Shown here in pieces: positions 15,482 to 16,247 of a stretch of DNA of 16,247 bases. The position numbers and the translations under genes are program-made. Within the stretch, counting starts at the first letter, position 1. Each line of letters opens with the position of its first letter. The stretch comes from JAVMKJ01 sp031732875 (GTDB taxonomy: Bacteria > Pseudomonadota > Gammaproteobacteria > Competibacterales > Competibacteraceae): assembly GCA_031732875.1 (NCBI GenBank), contig JAVMKL010000256.1:1-16247 (forward strand), given 5' to 3'. A model generated the notes under the pieces. That model saw nothing but the letters and a program-made list of their open reading frames with translations. It ran no database searches and was not told the origin of the DNA.

Positions 15482-16247
15482 ATGTCATCGCGTGCTCGTG
15501 TATGGCCCGGCAAACCCTATCCGCTCGGAGCGACTTGGGACGGCAAGGGCGTCAACTTCGCGCTCTTTTCCGCCCACGCCGAAAAAGTCGAACTCTGTCT
15601 GTTCGATTCCTCGGGCCAGCGCGAGATCGAACGGCTGACACTGCCAGAGAATACCGACCAGATCTGGCACGGCTACATCCCGGGCCTGTGGCCGGGCACG
15701 CTGTACGGCTATCGAGTTTCCGGGCCGTACGAACCCCACATCGGCCACCGCTTCAACCATCACAAACTGCTGCTCGACCCCTACGCCAAGCAGTTCTATG
15801 GATCGCTCCACCTGCGCGACGAGCACTGCGGCTACCAAGTAGGCCACCATAACGCCGATCTATCCTTCGACACCCGCGACAACGCCCGCGAAATGCTCAA
15901 ATGCGTCGTGGTCGACACCAGTTTCAACTGGAACGGCGACCGTTCGCCCGAAACCGCCTGGGAGCGGACTCTCATCTACGAAACCCACGTGCGCGGCTTC
16001 ACCATCCACCACGAGGGCATCCCCCACCATCTGCGCGGCACTTTCGCCGGCCTCGCTCACGCGGAAATCGTCAAGTACCTCCAAGCGCTCGGTATCACCG
16101 CCGTGGAACTGATGCCGGTCCACGCCTTTGTCGACGACCGTTTCCTAACCGATCGCGGCCTGCGCAACTACTGGGGCTACAACACCCTGTGTTTTTTCGC
16201 CCCGGAACCGCGCTACCTGAGCGGCGGCGACCTGGCCGAGTTCAAGA
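15482..16247 (+). CDS. glgX: Glycogen debranching enzyme GlgX, N-terminal part
   Basis: This is the first 255 residues of a GH13 (subfamily 11) isoamylase-type debranching enzyme, cut by the window end. It hydrolyses alpha-1,6 branches of phosphorylase-trimmed glycogen, and the released maltotetraose would feed amylomaltase. The start region PYPLGATWDGKGVNFALFSA and the following CBM48 module (about 5-110, with GLWPGTLYGYRVSGPYEP) are characteristic. HHKLLLDPYAK, then ETHVRGFTIHH, LGITAVELMPVHAFVDDR and NYWGYNTLCFFAPEPRY are the opening of the catalytic barrel. The catalytic Asp/Glu residues lie beyond the window. The ATG has only a weak GTGAGA 8 nt upstream. It belongs functionally to the glgC/malQ/glgB genes but is separated from them by cysB and the Tus-like gene. 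Confidence 0.95.
   Translation, partial: MSSRARVWPGKPYPLGATWDGKGVNFALFSAHAEKVELCLFDSSGQREIERLTLPENTDQIWHGYIPGLWPGTLYGYRVSGPYEPHIGHRFNHHKLLLDPYAKQFYGSLHLRDEHCGYQVGHHNADLSFDTRDNAREMLKCVVVDTSFNWNGDRSPETAWERTLIYETHVRGFTIHHEGIPHHLRGTFAGLAHAEIVKYLQALGITAVELMPVHAFVDDRFLTDRGLRNYWGYNTLCFFAPEPRYLSGGDLAEFK

Overview
This is a GC-rich bacterial chromosomal window carrying about thirteen protein genes and no RNA genes. It is very probably from a gammaproteobacterium. The CysB regulator matches the enterobacterial family in length and inducer-pocket motif, a Tus-like replication-terminus protein is present, and gltBD is of the proteobacterial type. The dense set of glycogen genes (glgC, malQ, glgB, glgX) would suit a glycogen-accumulating lineage such as the Competibacter group, but that placement is inference and cannot be fixed from the sequence alone.

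Region 1 (1-2063) is housekeeping nitrogen assimilation: the C-terminal end of gltB followed 4 nt later by complete gltD. It ends in a compact palindromic REP-like element (2098-2158). A degenerate half copy of this element lies between glgC and glgB.

Region 2 (2195-6968) is the accessory and most interesting part. A leftward operon encodes a sulfotransferase, a small PqqD-like RiPP recognition element and a lasso-type B2 transglutaminase-like leader peptidase. Diverging from it is a secreted parallel beta-helix protein. It is followed by a 59-residue peptide with a textbook lasso-type leader motif (F-x-x-P-x-L-x-x-x-G-x5-T) and an HPr-kinase-like P-loop kinase. This is a RiPP cluster built from lasso parts (leader binding, leader cleavage) plus two possible group-transfer enzymes (kinase, sulfotransferase), but there is no asparagine-synthetase-like lasso cyclase in the window. 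If the leader ends at the usual place, the core is only about nine residues, too short for a classical lasso. A phosphorylated and/or sulfated short peptide made without macrolactam formation is the simplest hypothesis.

Region 3 (7034-13169) is central glucan metabolism. A leftward glgC-malQ-thiM gene string (ADP-glucose synthesis, amylomaltase, and a thiazole salvage kinase at the end) diverges from rightward glgB (branching enzyme) across a 284-bp control region.

Region 4 (13359-16247) has cysB, a Tus-like terminus-binding protein only 23 bp behind it, an AT-rich intergenic stretch, and the start of glgX (glycogen debranching), which runs off the window. cysB and the Tus-like gene thus interrupt an otherwise continuous glycogen locus.

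No tRNA, rRNA, CRISPR array, transposase or integrase was recognised. There is no gene-free stretch above 300 bp.
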